Both the position numbers and the translations under genes were made by a program. A stretch of 32,712 nt of DNA, taken from Synechococcaceae cyanobacterium. GTDB taxonomy: Bacteria; Cyanobacteriota; Cyanobacteriia; PCC-6307; Cyanobiaceae. Position 1 is the stretch's first letter. Every line of letters starts with the position of its first letter. A model generated the notes under the pieces. The model made no database searches, was not told the DNA's origin, and was given only the letters and a program-made list of their open reading frames with translations. Shown here piece by piece: positions 25,169 to 32,699 of this stretch. Location of the stretch: the NCBI GenBank assembly GCA_947442825.1, contig CANEWU010000008.1:1-32712 (forward strand), written 5' to 3'.

Positions 25169-27139
25169 ATGGTCTCCTTCCTCACCGTCGACGACGTCAC
25201 GCAGATCTTTCCGCTGGCCGATGGCGGCCGCTATGTGGCCCTCAAGGACATCGACCTGGAGATCCGCGAGGGCGAATTCGTCTCGCTGATCGGCCATTCA
25301 GGCTGCGGCAAGAGCACCCTGCTGAACCTGCTGGCGGGCCTGGCGCAGGCCAGCCATGGCGGCATCCTGATCGATGGGCGGGAGGTGACCGAGCCGGGGC
25401 CCGACCGGATGGTGGTGTTCCAGAACTATTCGCTGCTGCCCTGGCAGACCGTGCGCCAGAACGTGGCGCTGGCGGTGAACCGGGTGATGGGCCAGCTCAG
25501 CGCGGCCGAGCGGCGCGAGATCGTGGAGCGCAACCTGGCGATGGTGGGGCTGGCGGCCGCCGCCGAGAAGTTTCCCGCGGAGCTCTCGGGCGGCATGAAG
25601 CAGCGGGTGGCGATCGCCCGCGCCCTGGCGATCCGCCCGCGGTTGCTGCTGCTCGATGAGCCCTTCGGCGCCCTCGATGCGCTGACGCGCGGCAATCTGC
25701 AGGAGCAGCTGATGCGCATCTGCCAGGAGGCTGGCGTCACCACCGTGATGGTGACCCACGACGTCGATGAGGCCCTGCTGCTCTCCGACCGGGTGGTGAT
25801 GATGACCAACGGTCCGGAGGCGGGCATCGGCCAGATCCTGACGGTGCCATTCGCGCGGCCCCGCCAGCGGTTGGCGGTGATGGAGAACCCCGACTACTAC
25901 CGCCTGCGCAGCGAGCTGATCGGATTCCTGCAACAGCAGCGCCGCCTGCGCCAGCGCCGCGCCGCAACCGCCCCGGCCACGACCGCCCCCACCACGGTGC
26001 GGCTCGGCTACCTGCCCGGCCTCGACATCGCCCCCCTGGCGATGGCACTGGATCGCCACCTGTTCGATCAGGAGCGGGTAACGGTGATCCCGGTGCCGTT
26101 CGCCAACTGGGAGCGGCTGGAGGAACGGCTGCGGGAGGGCGACCTGCAGGCGGCGATCACCTCCGCCTCCACGCCGCTGGCCCTCGCCCTTGGCCTCAAC
26201 GGCAGCAGCCCCTGGCCGGCGATCACGCCGATGACGGTGAGCCGCAACGGCAACGCGTTCTGCCTGGCCCGCCGCTTCCGGGAAGCTGGTGTGCGCAGCC
26301 GGGCCGACCTGGCGAGCTGGTTGCGGCAGCAGAGCGAACCGCTGCACATCGCCATCTCCCAGCAGCACGGCATTCCCGAACTACTGCTGCGCCATTGGCT
26401 GGCCGGGGGCGGCATCGACCTGGAGCGAGAGGTGCGCTTCACGGTGATGTCGCCGATGACGATGGTGGGGGCGCTGCGGGGCGAGCAGATCGATGGCTTC
26501 CTGGCCGGGCGCTACCGCGTGGCCCTGGCGGTGGAGGAGCGGTTCGCCACGGTGATGGCCACCGACCTGGACATCTGGAGCGGCCATCCGGAGAAGGTGC
26601 TCACCTGCCACGAGGGCTGGGCGGAGCGCCATCCGCAGGCGCTGACGGCCCTGGGGGCGGGCCTGATGCGGGGGGCCGAACCCTGCGACGACGGCAGCCG
26701 GCGCGAGGAGCTCACCACCCTGCTGAGCCAGCCCCAGTGGCTGGGCACCCAGGCGGCGGTGGCCCTGCGCACCCAGTTCGCCGATGAGGATGGCAGCGGC
26801 ACGCGCTTGCCCTACAACCGCTACCACGCCGACCGGGCGCACGTGCCGAACCGGGCGGAGGGGTCGTGGCTGCTGAGTCAGTTCAGCCGGTGGGGGTGGT
26901 GTGCGTTCCCCACCAACCGGGTAGAGCTGCTGAGCCAGGTGTACCGGCCCGATCTGTGCGAGCGGTCCCTGGAGCAGGCGGGCTTCCCCGCCCTGCGCGC
27001 CGACCGGCGGCCCTTCACCTTGGCCGATGGCATCGCCTTCAACCAGGACAACCCGCTGGGCTACCTGCGGGAGCTGGGGGTGGCGGAACCGCCGCAGGCG
27101 CCCGCCGTGCTTGCCGAGTCTGCCGTTCCCGTTCACTGA
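25169..27139 (+). CDS. nrtC: Nitrate ABC transporter ATPase with C-terminal NrtA-like regulatory domain
   Basis: 656 aa, the full-length two-domain form. Residues 1-255 are an ABC ATPase: Walker A GHSGCGKST (42-50), Q-loop VVFQNYSLLPW, signature LSGGM (139-143), Walker B LLLLDEP (159-165), switch H197. A Gln/Arg/Ala/Thr linker (about 256-276) leads to a solute-binding-like domain homologous to NrtA (277-656). In Synechococcus elongatus the corresponding NrtC domain senses nitrate and is required for ammonium-promoted inhibition of uptake. ATG 25169 begins right after the nrtB stop; the next gene nrtD starts 7 bp after this stop. Confidence 0.95.
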   Translation: MVSFLTVDDVTQIFPLADGGRYVALKDIDLEIREGEFVSLIGHSGCGKSTLLNLLAGLAQASHGGILIDGREVTEPGPDRMVVFQNYSLLPWQTVRQNVALAVNRVMGQLSAAERREIVERNLAMVGLAAAAEKFPAELSGGMKQRVAIARALAIRPRLLLLDEPFGALDALTRGNLQEQLMRICQEAGVTTVMVTHDVDEALLLSDRVVMMTNGPEAGIGQILTVPFARPRQRLAVMENPDYYRLRSELIGFLQQQRRLRQRRAATAPATTAPTTVRLGYLPGLDIAPLAMALDRHLFDQERVTVIPVPFANWERLEERLREGDLQAAITSASTPLALALGLNGSSPWPAITPMTVSRNGNAFCLARRFREAGVRSRADLASWLRQQSEPLHIAISQQHGIPELLLRHWLAGGGIDLEREVRFTVMSPMTMVGALRGEQIDGFLAGRYRVALAVEERFATVMATDLDIWSGHPEKVLTCHEGWAERHPQALTALGAGLMRGAEPCDDGSRREELTTLLSQPQWLGTQAAVALRTQFADEDGSGTRLPYNRYHADRAHVPNRAEGSWLLSQFSRWGWCAFPTNRVELLSQVYRPDLCERSLEQAGFPALRADRRPFTLADGIAFNQDNPLGYLRELGVAEPPQAPAVLAESAVPVH

Positions 27140-27146
27140 TCCATCG

Positions 27147-27971
27147 ATGGCCCCCTCCGTGATGCCCCAGCCCACCACCGCGACGGCACCGTTCCTGGAA
27201 TTCCGCAATGTGGGCCAGGTGTTCCAAACCCGCCGCGGCCCGTTTGAGGCGCTGCGCGACATCGATCTGACCGTGACGCGGGGCGAATTCGTCTGCGTGA
27301 TCGGCCACTCCGGCTGCGGCAAGAGCACGCTGCTCAACATGGTGTCGGGCTTCCTGGTGCCCAGCAGCGGCCACGTCACCCTGGACAACCGCCCGATCGA
27401 GGGGCCCGGCCCTGACCGGATGGTGGTGTTCCAGAACTACTCGCTGCTGCCCTGGCTGACGGTGCGCCAAAACGTGGCGCTGGCAGTGAAGGCGGCGCGG
27501 GCGGAGCTCAACCCGGCGAGCCGCAGCCAGGTGGTGGACCACCACCTGGAAATGGTGCACCTGCTGGATGCGGCCGACAAACGGCCCGGACAGATCTCGG
27601 GCGGCATGAAGCAGCGGGTGGCGATCGCCCGCGCCCTGGCGGTGAACCCGGCGGTGCTGGTGCTCGATGAACCCTTCGGCGCCCTCGATGCGATCACCAA
27701 GGAGGAACTGCAAGAGGAGCTGCTGGCGATCTGGCGCGAGCAGCGACCCACGGTGCTGATGATCACCCACGACATCGACGAGGCCCTGTTTCTAGCCGAC
27801 CGGGTGGTGATGATGACCAACGGCCCCTCCGCCACGATCGGCGAAATCCTGACAATTCCCTTCGAGCGGCCCCGCAGCTACGAACAGATCCAGGCCGATC
27901 CGCGCTACAGCGCCTTACGAAACGAAGCGATGGACTTCCTGTATCGGCGGCATGCGCATGAGGTGGATTGA
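27147..27971 (+). CDS. nrtD: Nitrate ABC transporter ATPase
   Basis: 274 aa, single-domain ABC ATPase, closely similar to the N-terminal half of NrtC. Walker A GHSGCGKST is at 53-61; VVFQNYSLLPWLTVRQNVAL (Q-loop), SGGMKQRVAIARALA (signature) and LVLDEPFGALDA (Walker B) follow, with a switch His in MITHDIDEAL. It pairs with NrtC as the second, asymmetric nucleotide-binding subunit. The high identity between nrtC and nrtD over about 700 bp could permit recombination. It is the last gene of the operon; narB, which often follows nrtD in freshwater cyanobacteria, is missing here, and the accessory segment begins within 30 bp. Confidence 0.95.
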   Translation: MAPSVMPQPTTATAPFLEFRNVGQVFQTRRGPFEALRDIDLTVTRGEFVCVIGHSGCGKSTLLNMVSGFLVPSSGHVTLDNRPIEGPGPDRMVVFQNYSLLPWLTVRQNVALAVKAARAELNPASRSQVVDHHLEMVHLLDAADKRPGQISGGMKQRVAIARALAVNPAVLVLDEPFGALDAITKEELQEELLAIWREQRPTVLMITHDIDEALFLADRVVMMTNGPSATIGEILTIPFERPRSYEQIQADPRYSALRNEAMDFLYRRHAHEVD

Positions 27972-27996
27972 GCAGCAGGTTCCGTTCCAGCGGCGC

Positions 27997-28104
27997 CTAC
28001 GAGGGCACTACCTCCCCCATCTTCGAGAGAAACTTCTCCCGTTTGGTCTGCTTCTTGACCGTGGTGAGCTCGTAATCCGATAAGCCGAGCTGCGTGCCAC
28101 TCAT
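27997..28104 (-). pseudogene. Truncated IS5-type transposase N-terminus
   Basis: From ATG 28104 on the minus strand 35 codons read MSGTQLGLSDYELTTVKK, then QTKREKFLSKMGEVVPS and a TAG stop. This matches the start of IS5-family transposases (pattern LxxxDYExxxxKKxTKREKFLxxMExVVPW), in which the conserved VVPW continues into the rest of the enzyme. Here the sequence stops where that Trp would be, and no DDE catalytic region follows before nrtD. I infer a remnant of an insertion sequence that was mostly deleted. It marks the junction between the nitrate operon and the low-GC segment. Confidence 0.7.
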
Positions 28105-28193
28105 CACCCCAGTCCTGGCGAGCGATTACGCCACCATCGTCGCGCAGGTGGCTTGGCTTTTCCATGGCATCCTGAATGCGCACAGAATTCGGC

Positions 28194-28199
28194 TATGAT
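28194..28199 (+). promoter_or_regulatory. Possible -10 element of the amylase gene
   Basis: TATGAT is a 5/6 match to a bacterial -10 hexamer, about 100 bp upstream of the CGTase-like ATG at 28297. I see no good -35 at 16-18 bp upstream. The leader between them is AT-rich compared with the rest of the window, and there is no strong ribosome binding site before the ATG. Confidence 0.3.
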
Positions 28200-28296
28200 G
28201 GAGCATATTCGCAGCTTCACACATTAATCCATCAAAGCCAGGCCCAAAAGCGACAAGACCTTAACCGTTCCAGAAAAACTATTTCAGAGATTACCC

Positions 28297-30162
28297 ATGG
28301 CAAGCACACTCGTTCGCAACAGCAATGGCATCGAAGAAGAGCTGGATTTTCGCAAAGAAGTAATTTATTTCATCATTGTTGATCGCTTTCTAGATGGCTG
28401 CAGCGATCACGATAAAGGCACTAAAGCCGAATTATTTGACCGAAGCCGCAGTCACTGGGGCAAATACTGGGGCGGAGACCTCAAAGGCATCATCGAAAAG
28501 GCTGATTATTTACAATCCCTTGGTGTAACAGCCCTTTGGATCTCGCCCCTGTTCGAGCAAGTGGAAGCCCTTAGGGGGGAATACACGGCCATGCATGGCT
28601 ATTGGACCAAGGATTTTAAACGGATTAACCCACGCTTCATCCCCTATGGCGAGTCGAACTCACTCAAGCAATCGGCAACACTCAAGGAATTGGTCGACAC
28701 CCTTCACGCCAAAGGCCTAAAGGTTATTCTCGATATTGTCTGCAACCATAGCTCCCCGGATATCAGCGGGAGCAAGGGCGTGGTAACCGATGACGGAGAG
28801 CCCTTGGCAGATTTCAACAATGACCACAACAATTTCTACTATCACTTTCCAGAAATCACAGACTGGGACGACGAATTCCAATTGATTCATGGCGAGATGG
28901 CGGGCCTTGCCACATTCAATGAAAAGAATGTTGCCTATCGCACGTACATCAAAAGTGCCATGAAACAATGGCTGGACGCCGGATTCGATGCTTTCAGGGT
29001 GGACACTCTTAAGCACATGCCGTTGTGGTTTTGGCAAGAGTTTGTGACAGATATCAAAAAGCATGCACCGTCTACCTTCCTCTTTGGTGAATACGGATTT
29101 GGTAAGCCATGGGACGAAAGGTCGGTCGCCTATGCGAACCAATCGGGCATGTCGATCCTCGACTTCGGGCTCTGCGATGGCATTCGGTTTGCTTTTTCCG
29201 GCAGCCAGCCAGGTGGCTTTTATAATGTTCAGAAAGTGCTGGAATACGACAGCACCTATCACCGGGCCAATGAGCTTGTCACCTTCATTGACAACCATGA
29301 CATGCCCCGGTTCCTCTCAATCACCGATGGCTACAACCTGGAGCTGGCCACCTGCTTGCTGATGACCCTTAGGGGCATCCCCTGCATTTTCTATGGAACT
29401 GAGCAATACCTGGTCAACAACACCAATGGTGGGCAGGACCCCTACAACCGTCCAATGATGGAGAGCTGGGATCTCTCCAAAAAGATGGTGAGTATTATCC
29501 AAACTCTCAGTGCTCTGCGCAGGTCTAATCCAGCCATTGCCTACGGCTCCCATGCCACGAAGTACCTCAGCAATGATATTTTTGGTTTCACACGAAAGTA
29601 TCGCGATTCTCGCTGCTTCACGTTGATCAACCAAGGTCCTGAAGCCACCATCACCGTTGAAAACACTGAACTGCCCGATGGCAGTCATCAATGCATCCTC
29701 AGTGGTGAGCGCATTGATGTGGTGGCAGGCCGCATCAGCAATCTCCGCCTGCCTTCCAAGGCCGCCATTGTGCTGAGTGTGGTCGGGGCTCCCGTTGTTG
29801 GCAAAACAGTGGTGGCGTTCCAAGTGAATGGCTATGCCACAAATCCCGGAGAAGTTCTTGCCGTAACCGGCGATGCTCCAGAACTAGGCGCTTGGGATTT
29901 CAACCGTGCTTATGTGCTTGAGTATGTCAACGCCAACACCTGGTTCGCCGAAGTACCGTTCGAGGTGGCCGAAGGTGGCGCAAGCCTACGCTATAAGTTC
30001 ATGGTTCTCAAAACAACCGGCCAGGGACTGCGTCATGGCGAAGATCTCGATCCGGGCTTGCAGCCCATTCCAGAATCACTCACTAGTCGCCACTGCCTGA
30101 TGCCAGATAATGGCCGACTGAAGGTGGAATGCCTCTGGAACTCCCTGGAGATTGCACTCTGA
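28297..30162 (+). CDS. GH13 alpha-amylase/cyclodextrin glucanotransferase-like enzyme with C-terminal CBM20
   Basis: 621 aa. The GH13 barrel is complete: region I DIVCNHSS (146-153), region II AFRVDTLKH with nucleophile D236, acid/base E265 in FLFGEYG, and region IV FIDNHD with H334 and D335. The N-terminal VIYFIIVDRFLDG and Trp-rich GKYWGGDLKGI segments resemble CGTase/GH13_2 enzymes. After an all-beta C domain, residues about 505-610 match a CBM20 starch-binding domain (VVAFQVNGYATNPGEVLAVTGD, positions 515-536, then APELGAWD). It should cleave or rearrange alpha-1,4-glucans. No signal peptide is visible, so an intracellular glycogen substrate is possible, unlike most secreted CGTases. Base composition is far lower in GC than the flanking genes, which with the adjacent IS5 remnant suggests horizontal acquisition. 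Confidence 0.88.
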   Translation: MASTLVRNSNGIEEELDFRKEVIYFIIVDRFLDGCSDHDKGTKAELFDRSRSHWGKYWGGDLKGIIEKADYLQSLGVTALWISPLFEQVEALRGEYTAMHGYWTKDFKRINPRFIPYGESNSLKQSATLKELVDTLHAKGLKVILDIVCNHSSPDISGSKGVVTDDGEPLADFNNDHNNFYYHFPEITDWDDEFQLIHGEMAGLATFNEKNVAYRTYIKSAMKQWLDAGFDAFRVDTLKHMPLWFWQEFVTDIKKHAPSTFLFGEYGFGKPWDERSVAYANQSGMSILDFGLCDGIRFAFSGSQPGGFYNVQKVLEYDSTYHRANELVTFIDNHDMPRFLSITDGYNLELATCLLMTLRGIPCIFYGTEQYLVNNTNGGQDPYNRPMMESWDLSKKMVSIIQTLSALRRSNPAIAYGSHATKYLSNDIFGFTRKYRDSRCFTLINQGPEATITVENTELPDGSHQCILSGERIDVVAGRISNLRLPSKAAIVLSVVGAPVVGKTVVAFQVNGYATNPGEVLAVTGDAPELGAWDFNRAYVLEYVNANTWFAEVPFEVAEGGASLRYKFMVLKTTGQGLRHGEDLDPGLQPIPESLTSRHCLMPDNGRLKVECLWNSLEIAL

Positions 30163-30296
30163 GCAAGGGTCCAAGGCCCCTCACGAAAGCCCCGCTGTCG
30201 ATGGCAGATGCCTGCCTGCAGGGGCTGGCATCAAAGATCCCCATGCTGCTGCGGTCAAAAGTTGTGGAAGATGCTCGACGCCGGGAATTGAAATGG

Positions 30297-31315
30297 CTAC
30301 GGCGTGGCTGCTGGTGATTCTTCCTGTTCCTCATCCTTGCCCCATCCCAGGATCATGCCAGCCACAGGAATGGCCAGGAACACTCCAAGCAGACCCGCCA
30401 GACGCTCGCCCACGAAAAGCGCAAAGAACAGCACTACCGGCTGGATCTCAAGGGCCCGTCCCATCACCCGCGGATGGATCAGATTGTCCTGAATTTGTTG
30501 AAGAGTCACCGAGGCGATCACCACCTGCAGGGCGAGCCACTGGCCCTGGGAAAGGAACACCAAGGTGGCAGCTACGATCACCCCGAGGGTGGCACCGATG
30601 CCTGGGATGGCATCCAGCACGCCCACCACAATGGCAAGCACCAAGGAGAACTTAACACCCAGCACAGCGAAGACCAAGAGACTGGCCAGGCTCAGAAAGA
30701 TCATCAGCGTGATCTGTCCACGCAGAAAGCCGAGCACATTTTCTGAACGCTGCGATCAAAGCGGCCGCGCACGTCAATCGGCAACAGACGCAAAAGCTGC
30801 CTCCAGGTGGCGCCATTGTCGAGGAGCATGTAGACCACGATCACCACCAGAAAAATACTGGCGAAGACGCTGGAAAAGGCTCCACCGACCATCCCGAGAC
30901 CCGTGCCAAGACTGGTGCGCAGCAGCTCAATCAGCTGCGACAGCTCAATCGTTTTCAGAAAACTATGAAAGGGAAGATCCGGACGCTGAAAGGCCAGAAC
31001 CAGATCATTCAGCAGACTACTTCCTTGGTTGACCAGCTGGAGACCAAGAACCTTCACGAACAGGCTCACCACACCGATGGCCCCGAGCATGGTGAGCAGG
31101 ATCGCCAGGCTTTTGCCGCAACCCAGGCGCACCAACCGGCGCACTGGGAAGTCGAGCAGCACGGCAAGCATCGCCGCAGCGATGAACAGGGTGAGCACAG
31201 CCTGGAAATAGTCGATCAGCTTCACCACACCCCAGCCACTGGCGAGTAGCAACAGGAAGCGCAGCAGGGCCGAGTTGCTCAGCCGCTGCCAAATGGGAGC
31301 GTTGAAATCGTTCAT
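30297..31315 (-). pseudogene. AI-2E/PerM-family membrane transporter, frameshifted
   Basis: Two adjoining minus-strand frames together give one AI-2E family (PerM/TqsA-like) protein of about 339 aa. The upstream part (from ATG 31315) has the N-terminal helices LLRFLLLLASGWGVVKLIDYF and LTLFIAAAMLAVLLDFPV, given here as residues about 17-37 and 40-58. It reads RFDRSVQKMCSAF before going out of frame. The downstream part resumes as NVLGFLRGQITLM and ends with typical helices IVVGVLDAIPGIGATLGV and NLIHPRVMGRALEIQPVV. Adding one A to the AAAA run (plus-strand TTTT at 30739-30742) joins them as VQKNVLGFLRGQ. It is a pseudogene by a one-base deletion, a slippage site, or a sequencing error. The substrate is unknown for most of the family. 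Confidence 0.8.
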
Positions 31316-31829
31316 GAAAGTTGCCGGCGAGCGGCGCTGGTGGCAGCCATGGGTCTGAACAGAGTAGGCCAATCCACAAGATTCACTCAACGGAGACTGC
31401 GGTGGCCAAGGACTGGGGCCACACCACAAGCCGGAAGAGAACAGTCGCGAAAGGCGGCCAGCTCTCTTTATATGGCAAAAGATCTACAATGGGAAAACGG
31501 GGCTCGCTTTGTATTGCCCTGTCACATTACAGGCAAAGAGATGCCGGCTCGAGGAGTGACTACCCAAGGAAAGAGAGGTTGATTGGGCAAGCTTCCTCGT
31601 ATTTGATGCCAATATTACTGCAGGGGTGGAGGTTCTCATTGAACTTGAAACTTACACCACCCTCCAACATCCCCCTCGAATAGTCAGGCCGTCATCAACT
31701 CTCTGCTTCGCCACTCCATGCTCCCTGCTAGCCACTCAGGGAAGCGATTAGGTATCACAGAAAGCCAGCCACACCACCAGCGTTGCGGTCGGGGCCCTAC
31801 TGTGTAGACTCTTCACAGAGGAGTCACAC
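31316..31829. other. Gene-poor stretch with a possible decayed small ORF
   Basis: No intact gene of credible quality is seen in these 514 bp, and composition is lower in GC than the main chromosome. On the plus strand ATG 31472 opens 36 codons (MAKDLQWENGARFVLPCHI onward) ending at 31582. In the next frame from about 31572 the reading REVDWASFLVFDANITAGVE continues to a TAG near 31752. Together they look like one small protein broken by a single-base indel, with a beta-strand pattern reminiscent of PilZ-like domains; that resemblance is weak. An imperfect hairpin (TTGCCCTGT at 31514-31522 and ACAGGCAA at 31529-31536) lies inside it. Confidence 0.35.
31783..31829 (+). promoter_or_regulatory. 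vapBC promoter with overlapping inverted-repeat operator
   Basis: A plausible promoter has -35 TTGCGG at about 31783-31788 and -10 TAGACT at 31805-31810 with 16-bp spacing. Overlapping the -10 is an inverted repeat, GTGTAGACTC (31802-31811) against GAGTCACAC (31821-31829), complementary apart from one bulged A. Such palindromes at the -10 are typical autoregulatory sites bound by VapBC complexes. The AGGAG ribosome site (31819-31823) lies between and partly inside the arms. Confidence 0.5.
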
Positions 31830-32033
31830 ATGGCCACGAACCTTGCTCTCGACCAGGAGCTGCTCGATCGAGCCTTCCGCGTCAGTGGAGAGCCGACCAA
31901 GAAAGCCGCCGTCACCCGAGCCCTTCAGGAGTTCATCGCCCGGAGAGAACAGCGGCGGGTCGCAGAGCTTTTTGGACAGCTTGAGTGGGACACTTCATTC
32001 GATTACAAGGCTGAACGGGCTCGCAAGCAGTGA
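31830..32033 (+). CDS. vapB: Type II antitoxin, VapB family
   Basis: 67 aa. The first half resembles a ribbon-helix-helix-type antitoxin of the VapB family (MATNLALDQELLDRAFRVSG, then TKKAAVTRALQEFIARRE). The C-terminal tail LFGQLEWDTSFDYKAERARK is the kind of extended Trp/Asp-containing segment that wraps the toxin active site. It has an AGGAG site six bases upstream of its ATG. Its stop overlaps the vapC GTG (32030-32033), the usual coupled arrangement. It should neutralise VapC and repress its own promoter through the inverted repeat just upstream. Confidence 0.88.
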   Translation: MATNLALDQELLDRAFRVSGEPTKKAAVTRALQEFIARREQRRVAELFGQLEWDTSFDYKAERARKQ

Positions 32034-32437
32034 GTCTTCTTGTTGACACGAGCGTCTGGTCACTGGCTCTGCGCCGTGATGTTGAGCAATCCGCACCCGA
32101 GGTAGTGGCCCTCCGCCACGCACTTCTGGGGACAGATCAGGTCTTCACGACAGGACTGGTCCTCCAGGAACTGCTGCAAGGTTTTGCTGGGCCGAAGGAC
32201 CGAGCCCAGCTGGTCGATCGCCTCTCAGCGCTCGCCTTCCTCCAGCCAGTTAAGGAAGATCACATCGAAGCAGCAGAAGTCCGAAACTCCTGCCGTCGTT
32301 GCGGCGTGCAAGTTGGCACCATTGACGCCCTACTTATCCAGCTCTGTCGCAGAAACGATCTGACCCTGTTGACGACGGACCAAGACTTTCACGCAGCCGC
32401 CAAGCACGTTGAGTTCAGGTTGTGGAGCACAAGCTGA
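32030..32437 (+). CDS. vapC: Type II toxin VapC, PIN-domain ribonuclease
   Basis: 135 aa. The PIN-domain acidic residues are all present: D6 in LLVDTSVW, E47 in LVLQELLQG, D99 in GTIDALLIQL and D117/D119 in TTDQDF, which coordinate Mg2+ for RNA cleavage. Family members cut tRNA or rRNA to slow growth when the antitoxin is degraded. The GTG start overlaps the antitoxin stop, ensuring antitoxin is made first. The pair lies at the far end of the accessory segment, where it may help keep the segment in the population; that is inference. Confidence 0.92.
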   Translation: MSLLVDTSVWSLALRRDVEQSAPEVVALRHALLGTDQVFTTGLVLQELLQGFAGPKDRAQLVDRLSALAFLQPVKEDHIEAAEVRNSCRRCGVQVGTIDALLIQLCRRNDLTLLTTDQDFHAAAKHVEFRLWSTS

Positions 32438-32601
32438 TGGTTATCCCTGTAGCGCCCCAGCTCCGCCGCTAGTCGCCCCTCTCACGATCGTTGGGTGCCA
32501 CGACTGCCAAGGGTTGCCTCTTTCCATCTGCGCGAATAACAAGCATGACCAAGGCAGTCGATCCCGACTGGTGCATCAGGAAGAACATATGTTTATCGGA
32601 C
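32438..32601. other. Noncoding stretch after vapC
   Basis: I see no gene, clear promoter or terminator here. The longest plus-strand frame is a short, unconvincing one (ATG near 32546, about 20 codons). The composition is closer to balanced GC than the main part of the window, like the rest of the accessory segment. Confidence 0.4.
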
Positions 32602-32699
32602 CCGTGAACCACAGCTACAGCATGGAGCTCGCAGACCAAAGTCTATGCAGCAACAGGGTTTCCGGCCACCTCTGCAGCTGCTCTTTCTGTGGTTCACGG
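32602..32699. repeat. 13-bp perfect inverted repeat enclosing 72 bp (possible MITE or structured element)
   Basis: CCGTGAACCACAG at 32602-32614 is the exact reverse complement of CTGTGGTTCACGG at 32687-32699. Inside it a second, imperfect pairing (GAGCTCGCAGA near 32630 with TCTGCAGCTGCTC near 32672-32684) could extend the structure. No ORF lies between the arms. It could be a small mobile element, the ends of a larger decayed insertion sequence, or a transcript hairpin after vapC. The window ends 13 bp later, so flanking target duplications cannot be judged. Confidence 0.5.

Noticed and set aside
22977-27971. Reading the ABC transporter as the bicarbonate system cmpABCD
   Set aside because: The families are very similar, but narM and nirA are immediately adjacent and NtcA-like boxes precede the genes, so nitrate is the better call. 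A ligand-residue alignment would settle it.
27905-28183. A 92-codon minus-strand frame across the end of nrtD
   Set aside because: It overlaps nrtD and has no recognisable sequence; the real signal on that strand is the IS5-type fragment in a different frame.
30163-30296. AGCCCC...GGGGCT inverted repeat between the amylase and transporter genes as a bidirectional terminator
   Set aside because: The loop is long and there is no T-run on either side; not strong enough to annotate.
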